From Ashinkailepas kermadecensis (lineage: Eukaryota; Arthropoda; Thecostraca; Neolepadidae), in the NCBI GenBank assembly GCA_034440615.1, contig JAOTOM010004369.1:27501-91500 (forward strand): DNA of 64,000 nt. The letters run 5' to 3'. How positions within the stretch are numbered: the stretch's first letter is position 1; each line of letters opens with the position of its first letter. Made by a program: the position numbers and the translations under genes. The notes beneath the pieces are model-generated. The model worked only from the letters and a program-made list of their open reading frames with translations, ran no database searches and was not told where the DNA came from. This document shows positions 12,524 through 23,879 of this stretch, piece after piece.

Positions 12524-12740
12524 GTGTGTGTGGCCGAGTGGTCGAACGGCTTGACTTGCCGTTGGACAGGAGCGATTTAGGGGTCGCGAGTTCGAATCCA
12601 CTCGCCTCCGATTCAATTATCGGTGAACACATACCACCTCCACGCCGGGAGAACTACAACGAACATGGATTTGGTGGCAATGTATTTAGTCAGCAATTCT
12701 CCTGAACGTCTGGCCTGGCGAGGTGCAGGATCTTTCAATA
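12524..12740 (+). mobile_element. SINE with class II tRNA-like head
   Basis: A tRNA-like promoter occupies about 12524-12610. Box A is TGGCCGAGTGG (12531-12541) and box B is AGTTCGAATCC (12589-12599), with 47 bp between them, the long spacing of Ser/Leu tRNAs with a large variable arm. The acceptor ends do not pair and the T-stem is irregular, so it is not a functional tRNA. The downstream 130 bp is presumed SINE body but does not match the other two SINEs here. Its end and target duplications could not be found. Confidence 0.6.
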
Positions 12741-13290
12741 ACAGCTGCAGGTCAACAGAAAGACGGAGAGAAAGGCAGAGAAACAGATGATCGGACAGAC
12801 ATGCAAGCAGGCAACAGACAGATAACATATTCCTGGTGAAGCAGGCGGACAGTCGCGTGATGAGACGGACAGGCAGACATAACATCGAACAAACAAACAA
12901 ATAATAGACATACAGACATACTTCTCGTCATATAGACAGCCAGGCACTTGACCAGACATAAAAGTGCGACCAGACAAACAGACAAACACATTGTTATGCA
13001 CATAAGCATACAATAAGACAGACGAACACATTGATTGAGACACCACACAAGGTCATGGTTGGGGAATATACGTAGACGATTCCCTCCATCCATTTTCCCA
13101 GCGAAGGCTGCCAAAACAGGTTGGGTGTCCGCAGAGATTGGACCCTGACGGTGGCTAATGAACCGGAAACTGTCCAGCTGAGATGTTTGGTGGACACCCG
13201 TTGTGAGCGCGGTCACGGTCGGGTGGGAAAATCACGGACGACCAGCAACGATCACTGGTTGCACCGCGCACGACCGGTGACGAACCGGTG
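12741..13290. other. Degenerate CAGACA-rich spacer
   Basis: The first 300 bp is enriched in irregular CAGACA/GACAGA words (an eroded microsatellite); the rest is unique. No gene is visible. Confidence 0.5.
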
Positions 13291-15298
13291 ACATCCGCTG
13301 GACTGCGGACGGCCAGTGACGACCACAGGCTGGACCGCGGACGGCCAGTGACGACCATGGGCTGGACCGCGGATGGCCAGTGACGACCATGGGCTGGACT
13401 ACGGACGACCAGTGACGACCATGGGCTGGACTACGGACGACCAGTGACGACCACGGGCTGGACTACGGACGACCAGTGACGACCATGGGCTGGACTGTGG
13501 ACGACCAGTGACGACCATGGGCTGGACTGTGGACGACCAGTGACGACCATGGGCTGGACTGTGGACGACCAGTGACGACCATGGGCTGGACTACGGACGA
13601 CCAGTGACGACCATGGGCTGGACTACGGACGACCAGTGACGACCATGGGCTGGACTGTGGACGACCAGTGACGACCATGGGCTGGACTGTGGACGACCAG
13701 TGACGACCATGGGCTGGACTGTGGACGACCAGTGACGACCATGGGCTGGACTACGGACGACCAGTGACGACCATGGGCTGGACTGTGGACGACCAGTGAC
13801 GACCCTGGGCTGGACCGCGGACGGCCAGTGACGACCATGGGCTGGACTACGGACGACCAGTGACGAACACGGGCTGGACCGCGGACGACCAGTGACGACC
13901 ATGGGCTGGACTGTGGACGACCAGTGACGACCATGGGCTGGACTACGGACGACCAGTGACGACCACGGGCTGGACTGCGGACGACCAGTGACGACCATGG
14001 GCTGGACTACGGACGACCAGTGACGATCATGGGCTGGACTGTGGACGACCAGTGACGACCATGGGCTGGACTACGGACGACCAGTGACGACCACGGGCTG
14101 GACTGCGGACGACCAGTGACGACCATGGGCTGGACTACGGACGACCAGTGACGATCATGGGCTGGACTGTGGACGACCAGTGACGACCATGGGCTGGACT
14201 ACGGACGACCAGTGACGAACACGGGCTGGACCGCGGACGACCAGTGACGAACACGGGCTGGACCGCGGACGACCAGTGACGACCACGGGCTGGACTGTGG
14301 ACGACCAGTGACGACCATGGGCTGGACTACGGACGACCAGTGACGATCATGGGCTGGACTGTGGACGACCAGTGACGACCATGGGCTGGACTACGGACGA
14401 CCAGTGACGAACACGGGCTGGACCGCGGACGACCAGTGACGACCACGGGCTGGACTGCGGACGACCAGTGACGACCATGGGCTGGACCGCGGACGACCAG
14501 TGACGACCATGGGCTGGACCGCGGACGACCAGTGACGACCATGGGCTGGACTGCGGACGACCAGTGACGACCACGGGCTGGACCGCGGACGACCAGTGAC
14601 GACCACGGGCTGGACCGCGGACGACCAGTGACGACCACGGGCTGGACTGTGGACGACCAGTGACGACCATGGGCTGGACTACGGACGACCAGTGACGATC
14701 ATGGGCTGGACTGTGGACGACCAGTGACGACCATGGGCTGGACTACGGACGACCAGTGACGAACACGGGCTGGACCGCGGACGACCAGTGACGACCATGG
14801 GCTGGACCGCGGACGACCAGTGACGACCATGGGCTGGACTACGGACGACCAGTGACGACCATGGGCTGGACTGTGGACGACCAGTGACGACCATGGGCTG
14901 GACTGTGGACGACCAGTGACGACCATGGGCTGGACTACGGACGACCAGTGACGAACACGGGCTGGACCGCGGACGACCAGTGACGAACACGGGCTGGACT
15001 GCGGACGACCAGTGACGACCACGGGCTGGACCGCGGACGACCAGTGACGAACACGGGCTGGACCGCGGACGACCAGTGACGACCATGGGCTGGACTACGG
15101 ACGACCAGTGACGACCACGGGCTGGACCGCGGACGACCAGTGACGACCATGGGCTGGACTGTGGACGACCAGTGACGAACACGGGCTGGACCGCGGACGA
15201 CCAGTGACGAACACGGGCTGGACCGCGGACGACCAGTGACGAACACGGGCTGGACTGCGGACGACCAGTGACGAACACGGGCTGGACCGCGGACGACC
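13291..15298. repeat. 32-bp minisatellite, about 63 copies
   Basis: The unit joins CCATGGGCTGGACTACGG to ACGACCAGTGACGA with no gaps. Variable positions (CAT/CAC/AAC, ACTAC/ACTGT/ACCGC/ACTGC) combine into recurring strings. The rare variant GATCATGGGCTGG occurs at 14025, 14153, 14345 and 14697, separated by exactly 4, 6 and 11 units, which shows block duplication. Three units equal 32 codons, so the minus strand carries long stop-free frames (up to 221 codons) that are spurious. Confidence 0.97.
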
Positions 15299-15424
15299 CT
15301 TCCATCGATGAATTTCGGGGTGCACCTGGCGCACCATGACCCACAGATCTTCACGCCGATAACGCAGAAATGTAGTGTGTCCCTGCCACCGGTAGCGCGT
15401 TGGCTACAAGGCTCGCCGCGCAGT

Positions 15425-15578
15425 CTGCTCGGTACTCTCTTCCTCCACCTCTCTCTCCTTGTCTCTCTCCCTCTCATTGCCCCTCTCTCTCCCTTTCTTT
15501 CTCCATCTCTATCTTGCTCTCTCTCGCTCTCTCCCTTCATCTACCATCTATATATATATATATATATATATCACTCAC

Positions 15579-15668
<90 letters not shown>
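15425..15668. repeat. CT-rich tract, (TA)n, then (CT)n
   Basis: Imperfect CTCTCTCC pyrimidine sequence, then about 24 bp of TA at 15549-15572, then about 90 bp of nearly pure CT to 15668. The pyrimidine strand is the plus strand. About 125 bp of unique sequence separates this from the 32-bp array. Confidence 0.95.
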
Positions 15669-15671
<3 letters not shown>

Positions 15672-16181
15672 ACCCGCCGCCCTGCCTGGTGGTCGCCGAA
15701 CGGCACAAATGGCATCACACCCGGGCTGGAGGTGCAATTAGGCTGATTCCTTGGTGTCACGCGGCTCGGGTGACTGCCCCGGGGGCAGCAGCTGGCACAC
15801 GCGCTCCATCGTGTCCTCTCACCCTCTCCCCCTCCCTCTCCCCCGAACGAAATCTGATGGATGATGAATAGAAACATCGCGTTTCCATTTGGTGATGAAG
15901 CAGGAATGGCCAATTTCATGCAAATAAACTATCGTATAAGTAGTAAGGTGAAACATAGGACGATATATATTTGTCGGCTGGTAGCTGGAATCGATTGCGC
16001 CACTAAACGACGGTACAACCGCCTGCAATGCTACCACAGAGCTCAGCTATGTTCGAACTTTCCCGCAACTAATAACGAGCTCACATGCAATCAGGTCTAC
16101 GCATGTGAGCATATTGATGGCTCACTGTCACTTGTTGATGCACGACGTGCCACCCAGCGACGCGTCTCCGAGAGGATGGCG
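15669..16181. other. Unique spacer
   Basis: Single-copy sequence. A 228-codon plus-strand frame (15861-16547) crosses it, but its second half is the translation of the 37-bp repeat and the first half has no recognisable motif. Confidence 0.4.
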
Positions 16182-16330
16182 GCTGCCTCGCCAGGTGGAT
16201 GTGGCTGCCTCGCCAGCGGCTGCCTCGCCAGGTGGATGTGGCTCCCTCGCCAGCGGCTTCCTCGCCAGGTGGATGTGGCTGCCTCGCCAGCGGCTGCCTC
16301 GCCAGGCAGATGTGGCTGCCTCGCCATCGC
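16182..16330. repeat. 37-bp tandem repeat, four copies
   Basis: Four direct copies of a 37-bp unit made of GGCTGCCTCGCCAGGTGGAT and GTGGCTGCCTCGCCAGC. The two halves share CTGCCTCGCCAG, so the unit itself arose from a shorter duplication. A short GGTTGGCTAC repeat follows at about 16358-16390. Confidence 0.9.
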
Positions 16331-16390
16331 ACTCGCCTGTGCCAGCTCTCCGCGCCGGCCGTTGGCTACGGTTGGCTACGGATGGCTACC

Positions 16391-17925
16391 CAGTGCATGC
16401 GAGAGTCGTGGGCTGCAAGATCAGACCGGATCAGAAGCGAGGCTCTCCTGGCACATATCGCGTTTGCAGATGCCTAAAGAGTTAGCATTTGTGGCCAGTA
16501 GGAAATATTTTAGAGTCCAGCAGGAACTGAGATCTTGTCTTATCTAGGAGTCCATAGATAAAATTAATAGGTAAAGTTTTAATAGTTAAGCTGTGCCGAA
16601 GTAAAAATAACAGAATCAGTCCACATCAGAAACCTGAAGCCCACTCTCAACACCATGAAGAGTTCCTGGCCACTTGTCCATTGAAATTGTCACGCCATAT
16701 GTACTGTATTGTATTGAACTGTATTGCATTGCCATGTTCTTCACCTTCGCTCTGGCTTAAATTTTCACTATCTCCAGTGTTATCGCCCCATCATATGTCT
16801 ACACTTGTGCGATATCTACACCATCGAGGATCTGCAGTACTGAGTGTGTGCTCGTTGTTTTTATATGAAAGCTTAGAACTTAAAAATGGTGTCAAACCGA
16901 AAGCTCGTTCATTGTTTAGGCCACATTTCTATACAAAAATAAACTAATTTTGGCATGTTACTGATCAGTTTTTACTACATCATAATCATAGGTACAATTG
17001 TCTCATCAACTGAGGCCCTACAGCAGTGAACAAGAAGCCCAATACAGTTAGCCCCAAGCGTGCTGCTCTTGTCTGGATTCAGGGACCAAGAGTCCCAGTG
17101 CCAGATTCCCAGAGCTTCAGAGCGACTCGGCATTCGGCGGTTGTGATGGCGATGGCACGAGCCGGAGCCGTCGTGTCCACGCGCTGTAATCGTCTCACCG
17201 CTTTGTACGCATCGTCGTCCGGCTGGAAGGGCGCGCCGCCAGGGCCTCATGGGTAGGGGGGGGTCGCAGACGCAGAGTGCGCAGGACGCCGCGGTTGGGG
17301 TTTAATGAATGCTGATGTAGCCGATTGACAGACATGCCATTCAGCGAGCGCTGTCAGCTGGAAGCGTATCTCACCGAATCGGAACAGTGTCGGGGGCACG
17401 CGGGGGGAGCGCGTGGGGGATCTGGCCAGTCGGCGGGGCCTGTCGAGGGGAGCGTATGACTCATGTGCAGCGTAGAAGAACAGCAAACACGAGAGCAGGA
17501 TCAACAGTCAGATGCAGAACAGCAAACAGCGGGGTGGGTGCCAGAGCCGGACCGGTTCGGCGCCCCTCGCAACGGAACACACAGCTCAATCTATGAGCCA
17601 CCAAAACATACTCCAGCGCAAACACAGAGTTCATGTTATATGGATGTGACACACGTGTCTCCGAGTTTACGACCCGTGCACCATAGTAAATCCAACGCAT
17701 ACACAAGAAGCATATTCAATGCATGCGCCACAAGCTATGAATCGTTATTAAACAAAAATCGAGTGCTGTTTGAATTGCATAGCTACCTGATATCTTGCAT
17801 AGTCCGCGATACCTGTAAAAATGACATTTTAATCTGCTGGTCATAATTTAAAGTGAGTTTGTGTGCTAGCGAATTTCGTCGCTTAGATGCTTGGGATCAT
17901 AGTTTGCGCCCAGTTCAATGCACCG
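16391..17925. other. Unique spacer, no gene recognised
   Basis: Mixed AT-rich (16500-17000) and GC-richer (17100-17560) single-copy sequence. Small frames on both strands lack conserved motifs, and I found no convincing exon pair. Confidence 0.45.
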
Positions 17926-18390
17926 TCCTGGGATTGTGAACCTCTGCCATGTTATTTCGTACCATTACTGTGTAATTATGCACCAGTAACATGTGATTCC
18001 GTACCATTACTATGTAATTATGCACCAGTACCACGTAATTCCGTACCATTACTATGTAATTCTGTACCAGTAACACGTGATTCCGTACCGTTACTGTGTA
18101 ACTGCGCACCAGTAACACGTGATTCCGTACCATTACTATGTAATTATGCACCAGTACCACGTAATTCCGTACCATTACTATGCAATTATGCACCAGTACC
18201 ACGTAATTCCGTACCATTACTATGCAATTATGCACCACTACCACGTAATTCCGTACCATTACTATGTAATTATGCACCAGTACCACGTAATTCCGTACCA
18301 TTACTATCCAATTATGCACCACTACCATGTAATTCCTTACCACTACTATGTAATTATGCACCAGTACCATGTAATTCCGTACCATAGAAG
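17926..18390. repeat. 42-bp minisatellite open on both strands
   Basis: About 11 copies of a 42-bp unit containing TAATTATGCACCAGTACCAC and GTAATTCCGTACCATTACTA. As 42 is 14 codons, the plus strand reads a 14-residue repeat (including SVPLLCNYAPVPRN) for 166 codons and the minus strand reads 156 codons. Both frames being open across the same span points to base composition rather than selection. Confidence 0.95.
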
Positions 18391-19002
18391 CCGATACCCT
18401 GCCCCAACACGTGCCAGATGACCTAATATCTTACTGTCTCCCTTATATATGGCTTATATATCCCTTATATACATAAAGTAGAAGCGTGCCACTATCCAAT
18501 GTCGAAAACCGCATCTTTATACGTTGCCTAGATCAGACATTAGAGGGGAGGAGCAAAATCTCCCCCTGTCCCTCTGGCAGGGGAGATAATTATGTCCTCC
18601 AAAAGCGTGCCAGGTTTTAAGTCAATATCAGATCAGTTCACTGATATACACGTGTTATCTGAAACGTGGCGAAGATACCCGTTTTCGTTACAGAGGCACA
18701 CTAATGCAGGCTATCACGAAGTAAAATTTGCTAATTCAGGGTCATTTTGTGAGCAGAATTGATTTTTGACGTCATTGTGGGTCCGAAATTATAATTGAAA
18801 ATTATGCTTCCCCATTTTTGCAAGCTTGATGAAAAGTTCAATTATATTGTCGAACATTCTCAGAGGGTGGAAAAGATATGGCATTTCCTTGGTGGCACTT
18901 AATTCCCTATCTTGCGCGCGATCTATTTGACAAGTGTCATCCTCAACAGTTCAGACAATTTTCATGCTGGATCAATAGCATGGACCTTTTCGCTTGTCAC
19001 CT
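18391..19002. other. Unique spacer
   Basis: AT-rich. It starts with a TTATATA-rich stretch (18440-18475). A short inverted pair (CTCCCCCTG / CAGGGGAG) occurs at about 18560-18585. No coding feature is visible. Confidence 0.4.
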
Positions 19003-20400
19003 ATATTAACCCTATTCCTGTAGAGGGGGTGGGGGAGAACGGATTTCGCAACCTTATGGTTTTTCGTCCGCTGCTCCTTCACGCCTTGTAGTAGGAGCGT
19101 GAATTTGGGAGACTTTTCTTAACCTTGGTTGTTCTACTTCGTGCCAAAATTGTAGTTGCATAATTATATCAGAGGCGTCTCAGGGCCGAATATTGGTAGG
19201 CAGCTCCGATATATTTTTTTCCGAAACCTTAGGAAAAACACATAAATCGTAATATATCCATTATTTTGCTCTTCAGGTGATTATAATTTGGAATTCAACA
19301 GCTCATAATATCTTACGTACCTACTTGTTCCAGCCTAATCATGTCGGGGGCGGATCCAGGGGGAGGAGAACATGTGCTACATGTGACCGACGTTCTCAAA
19401 GCGGTATTGTTTACGTTATCATTGGAAAGTTGCAAGGGTGGGCTGAATTCAGGACAGGCGATAACGATGCATCACAAGCAGTAGCGGAGCCAGACCTCTT
19501 TCCCAATGGTGGATGCAGGAGGTGACTATGGATAGTCAGGACGCACCCTATGCAAGCCACTGCAAGCAATGGCGCGACGAGGGTGACACTTCGCCGATGG
19601 CAGACCAGGAAGGGAATGAGCGCATTCAGGACAAACGATTATAATCATTCGCATGTAGTGACGGAGCCAGGAGGTGTTCCAAATTGCCAATTATTGTAGT
19701 AGTCGTCCCACTCAGACCTCTCGGGATTCTCCATAGTACAATTACGTGGTGACGACTCTGGCGAGAAACCTCACGGCACGTATTGGCAACATGTAAGAGT
19801 GACAAAATAATCTGTATTTGTGGCACCGACTGTGAAGAAGGGCCTGTGTAGCGGCTTGTATGGCTACGTTTTCTTAAGACGTGTCCGTTGGCGAGCTCCA
19901 AAGATCCGTAACTTGTCGGTACGTATATCGGACGGCGACAGCGAGAACCAGAGTGCGAGAGTGCGAATCCGAGAGTATCAGTTCCGAGCAGTTTCCATGT
20001 CACGTTATATACAGTAACTGCGGACGTGTCCGAGTGCGGTTCGGCAGGCGCGGCCCTTGCGCATGCGCAATGACCTGAGCGAGGTCACGGGCGATACTGG
20101 CGAGCGGCCAGTTGCCGGGCGTCTCTGCGCAGGCGCATAACAATGTTCGGCGCGTGACACGCTTGTGCTGTCAGAGCACGAGTTACTACACCTGCAACAA
20201 ACAACAAATGATACCTAACTATCCTTGGGCTTGTGGCTACGCCATTGGTTGTTTTACATGCGCATGTATGGATATCAAATAAGGTTTGGGATCGATAAGA
20301 ATGATGTATTTCCTATATGATGTATTTCCTAATGATCTATTCACAATGCTACCGATGTAAAATACAATGGTCTGCTTTACCGGACATGAAAGATCAACGA
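19003..20400. mobile_element. Interspersed element, copy B, with extra internal DNA
   Basis: Second copy of the 9.8-10.4 kb element. It matches copy A on both flanks: CGGGGGCGGATCCAG at 19345-19359 and TGGCTACGCCATTGG at 20234-20248 correspond to 10138 and 10289. Copy B contains about 730 bp more between them. One extra block (about 19380-19790) holds two diverged copies of a unit with TAGCGGAGCCAG / AGTGACGGAGCCAGG, themselves hAT-terminus-like. The other (about 19850-20190) carries GC-rich promoter-like motifs. The left edge TTAACCCTATTCC could be a separate transposon end. No transposase is present. Confidence 0.6.
20057..20137. promoter_or_regulatory. NRF1-type palindromes plus everted nuclear-receptor half-sites
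   Basis: TTGCGCATGCGCAA (20057-20070) is a perfect 14-bp palindrome containing the NRF1 consensus TGCGCATGCGCA. It abuts TGACCT-GAGCG-AGGTCA (20071-20087), two nuclear-receptor half-sites everted with a 5-bp spacer. A second NRF1-like site, TGCGCAGGCGCA, lies at 20126-20137. Motif matches are seen directly; regulatory function is inference and no downstream gene could be assigned. Confidence 0.4.
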
Positions 20401-20588
20401 CAAGTGACAACCAAAGATGTTCTAAGTACGTTTGATAAAAATTTAACGATGTAACTACACCGTGCAGTTTACAATATCTCTCTATTTTGCCAGGTCAAGC
20501 GTTATTGGAGGGAGTCAACTCCCCCCCCCCCCCGCCTCTCCCCTCCACCTTTCGCGTCGCGAGTGATATAAGATTATGGCTGATCCAA

Positions 20589-20732
20589 TGCAACGGAACC
20601 TCCACCAGCTCCCGGCTTCAACGGAACCTCCACCAGCTCCCGGCTTCAACGGAACCTCCACCAGCTCCCGGCTTCAACGGAACCTCCACCAGCTCCCGGC
20701 TTCAACGGAACCTCCACCAGCTCCCGGCTTCT
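20589..20732. repeat. 28-bp tandem repeat, five copies
   Basis: Five near-perfect copies of a 28-bp unit (AACGGAACCTCCACCAGC, then TCCCGGCTTC), preceded by a run of about 15 C at 20521. The high identity suggests a recent expansion. Confidence 0.95.
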
Positions 20733-22309
20733 TTTCACAGCGCGAAGTGCCAATATCCTGCCAAAAGGCAATATTCGTTCCCAGCAGAGGTAATCACTGA
20801 TAATGCCCACCGACCTATAACAGCCATCGGGCCTGATGATCTCGTAGCGAGAAATGGAGTCATTTCTATTGACACCATGTTCTCGGATGTTTTCACTTAA
20901 TACATGTGATAACATCATTACACCGTCACTTAACACATCGTGTGATTGACCGCGTTGTTTTATAGAGCATTAATTATCGCACTGTGACATGAGTGCTAGA
21001 CGGACGTGGCAACGTGGACTATCGGACCCAACTGTGACTTCAACCAAATAGTCCAAAACATCTTCGGACATTAGCTGCTAATTAGCATAGCACATGGTTT
21101 CACGATCAAGGGATGGCGTTTGTCTGAGAGGGACTTTTCAAGGGCGACTACTTGTAAGTCTTCTGTTTATTGTATTTGTATTTGTTCATTGTATCTGTAA
21201 TGCGTGGGTTTTGTAAAGCCACTTCTCCCGCCAGAATGCCCGTCAATGGCGAGAGGTAGCATGAGTCTAGATTTTGTGAAGAACCCAGATTGCAACAATA
21301 CCATCATTGACTTGACTTGTATGAAGCACATACAAGAAATAAATGCAAAAAACAGCACTGGTAAACTCTGCCCTCAGTGCGTCTGTGCATGCATCAGCTC
21401 TAGTTATCCAAGCGATAAAAGCTTGGAACGTCATGCATTACTGATACACCATCACCATCACTGCTCGAATCTCATCTGCACTTACCGGGAAAATTGCTTC
21501 CGCGAAAAGGTCATATCCAACGTCTCTTTCAGCCGAATTGAATGCGCATCCTTACGACTTGCCGGAAATTGATGTTTGGAACCGGACCGGGTGGTGTCCG
21601 GCAAGTGTGCCGGGAGCAGGCGCATCTGGCGGGAAATGAGATCGCTCCAGGAACTGTCAGCCTGAGAGGAAATAACGTCCACTCAATGCTGAACAGGTGC
21701 ATGGACAGACATTGGGTGCTCATCGCTCATCAGTTCTTCGCATCGACACTCTTACCATTAACCACAAAGACAGCTGTCGCCATCGCGCATTGTCTCTATT
21801 AATCTTGTCTGGATTAACCTAACCGCGCCGAATCACCAGCAATAAAATCAAATATTTAACCAAATTGCACGAAGAGTTAAAAAAAGCACAATTGCATGAT
21901 GACGTCATCGCGTTGCCATAGTAACCAAGCCCACGTGTCGCTGTCACAACACTGGATGGGGTAGTGACATCACAACAGCAATCGTCACAACAGCACGCGA
22001 AGCAGCCCGACAGACAGCGTGCCGTCGCCAGGCAACGTGTCCACGCGCGCACGTGCGCTGGACACTGCAGCTGGTGGACGAGGTGTCGTAGCCGGTGTGA
22101 CAGGAAGTGCGAGCCAGCGCCACTGTCAGCAGGCGGTCTGTGCGGCGGCGGAAGCGGCCCTGACTGAGAGATGAGGAGACGGAAGGGGTAGTCCACGGAC
22201 GCGCGCCACCCGTTCTGCCTGATTACCTCCCCTCTGGCGCCCCCCCTCTGGGCGGAGGCAGGCGTGGGTGCGATTGATGCGGGGTTCGGAGTTCAAATGA
22301 CAGGACGCT
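20733..22309. other. Unique spacer with one unassigned frame
   Basis: Single-copy sequence. The plus frame 21204-21572 encodes 122 residues with nine cysteines (for example LCPQCVCACIS) and a His5 run. I recognise no family, the cysteine spacing fits no zinc-finger consensus, and there are no splice or polyadenylation signals in suitable places. I do not call it a gene. No other feature is visible. Confidence 0.4.
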
Positions 22310-22400
22310 GGCGATCAGGCTAGACTGCCCGGCTCTAATCACTCAGACTGCCCGGCTCTGACCACCCAGACTGCCCGGCTCTGACCACCCAGATTGTTCG
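22310..22400. repeat. 23-bp tandem repeat, about four copies
   Basis: AGACTGCCCGGCTCTGAC and CACCC repeat about four times with slight changes (ACTGCC/ATTGTT at the right end). Confidence 0.85.
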
Positions 22401-22565
22401 ACTATGCTGACCTATTAGACTGAATCATTATTCACAGATATCATGTCCCACGGATACAGCATATGTGACTGGATCACATCGCCTTTCCAGTACGGGATTT
22501 GAAAACAATCAACCACAGCTGACACCAAAACTTGCAAATGAACAGGAAGGACAGGAAGGGGGGAC

Positions 22566-22820
22566 ATGATTGAAGGGGGGGGGGGCATGATTGAAATGTA
22601 CAAAATTGTTAAAGGACTAGATCAGGTCAATTTGAATGGTGCTCTTCAGTTTAGAATATCACATAGGGGTCATCAATTCAGGTTAGACAAGTTGAGGTGT
22701 AGGACAGTTAAGCGACAACAGGTCTTCAGTCAAAGGATTGTTGATCAGTGGAATGGGCTGCCTGCTGATGTTGTGGGGAGTTCCTCATTGAATGTATTTA
22801 AAAGTAGGATGGATTTTTAA
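22566..22820 (+). pseudogene. 5'-truncated non-LTR retrotransposon, RT C-terminal tail
   Basis: The 84-codon frame ends in the C-terminal tail typical of many animal LINE ORF2 proteins. From about residue 9 it shows MIEMYKIVKGL, then SHRGHQFRLDK, then VFSQRIVDQWNGLPADVV and an S-LNVFKSRMDF ending. In these families this tail follows the reverse transcriptase thumb region. The endonuclease and the catalytic RT domains are absent, and upstream sequence dissolves into a G-rich run (22556-22590). It is therefore a dead 5'-truncated copy, the usual product of incomplete target-primed reverse transcription. The clade (CR1, L2 or related) cannot be fixed from the tail alone. Confidence 0.8.
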
Positions 22821-23410
22821 ATCTTTTTTTGAGTTATAATTTGTCATGGAAGGGGTGAGATTTATGTTAAGTAAGTGTGCACGGCACAGACCCCTTTAAG
22901 GCATGGATGCAGTTTGAACATTATTGATAAGGCATTCAATCCACATGTGCTAAGAGGGATCAGGGGAATAGGGCTGGATAGCTAGGGTGGATTGATAGGT
23001 GTGTGGGATATTAGTGGACTGGTTTCTTCAGGATGTGGGATGGTTGGGGTGGGTCTTTTTACCAGGCTTATGGTATCTTCCATTTGCATACTTAACTGGA
23101 TGGGCCCTTGGGTCTCTTATTAAGTCTAAACGCTTTATAACTTTATATAGGGTATTTATGAGATTGGCTATGGTAGCACAATGGGTATGATTGGAGGAGT
23201 TTGTAATTGTTGAGTGTGTTATGCAATAACAAGTGAATGGTGCTAGATAGGCTGGGATATATAGCTCCCTAGGAACTTGAGATAAGGGATTGATTTGGGT
23301 GAGCGTATGTACATTTCTAGTACCTTTTCTAGATAGGCTTAACCAAGATGGGCTCTTAGGCTTAACCCTGTGGCTCTTATTAAGCCTTAACACTTTATGG
23401 CTTTATGACT
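22821..23410 (+). mobile_element. LINE 3' untranslated region with repeated end
   Basis: It follows the truncated RT frame. The motif CTCTTATTAAG followed by CTTTATAACTTTATATAG occurs at about 23113-23152. A related version (CTCTTATTAAGCC...CTTTATGGCTTTATGAC) occurs at about 23370-23410, each preceded by GGGCYCTTRGG. This suggests either a duplicated 3' end or two LINE ends inserted in tandem. The right border is set at the last recognisable motif. Confidence 0.55.
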
Positions 23411-23574
23411 TTGAGGGGCGTACCCCGAACTTGCTCGATAGCTCCCATTCCCTCACCATCGCAAAAACATCCCACGCGTTTCACCGTTCGGCACTGGAAG
23501 TAGAACTGGTCGTCTCTTTCGGTGGTGAGACCCTACTGGCCAATGGCCACGGTTGTGCGAGAGGAGCGCCTAGT

Positions 23575-23865
23575 CCAGCCGAAGGCGAGCCGACGTCATC
23601 CGACCCGACCCAACCCGAAACTATCTGGCATGACCCAACGTCATCTGATCTGACCCAACATCATATGACCTCACGGTTCATCATATGGCCTTACCGAACG
23701 GCGGTCAGTCACATCTGATCTGATCCAGAACCATACGGTCCAACACTCTCTCACCTGGTTAGACGTCAGTTGGTTTGACTCAGTGTCGTGTGATGTAACC
23801 CACCATTAGTTGACCTGACCTAGCGGTCAATAGTATTCACCTGATCCGACATCAGCTGAGGGGGG
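23575..23865. repeat. Degenerate GACCCAACGTCATCTG-type repeat
   Basis: About a dozen irregular units built on CTGACCYRACRTCATNTG, with spacing of about 20-25 bp and many indels. It is an old, eroded minisatellite. Confidence 0.65.
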
Positions 23866-23879
23866 ATCCCCAACAGCAG

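Noticed and set aside
12524..12610. Possible Ser/Leu tRNA gene
   Set aside because: Acceptor ends do not pair and the T-stem is irregular, so SINE head is the better call.
21204..21572. 122-codon Cys-rich frame as a gene
   Set aside because: There is no family match, no signal peptide, no splice signals in place, and the cysteine spacing is irregular.
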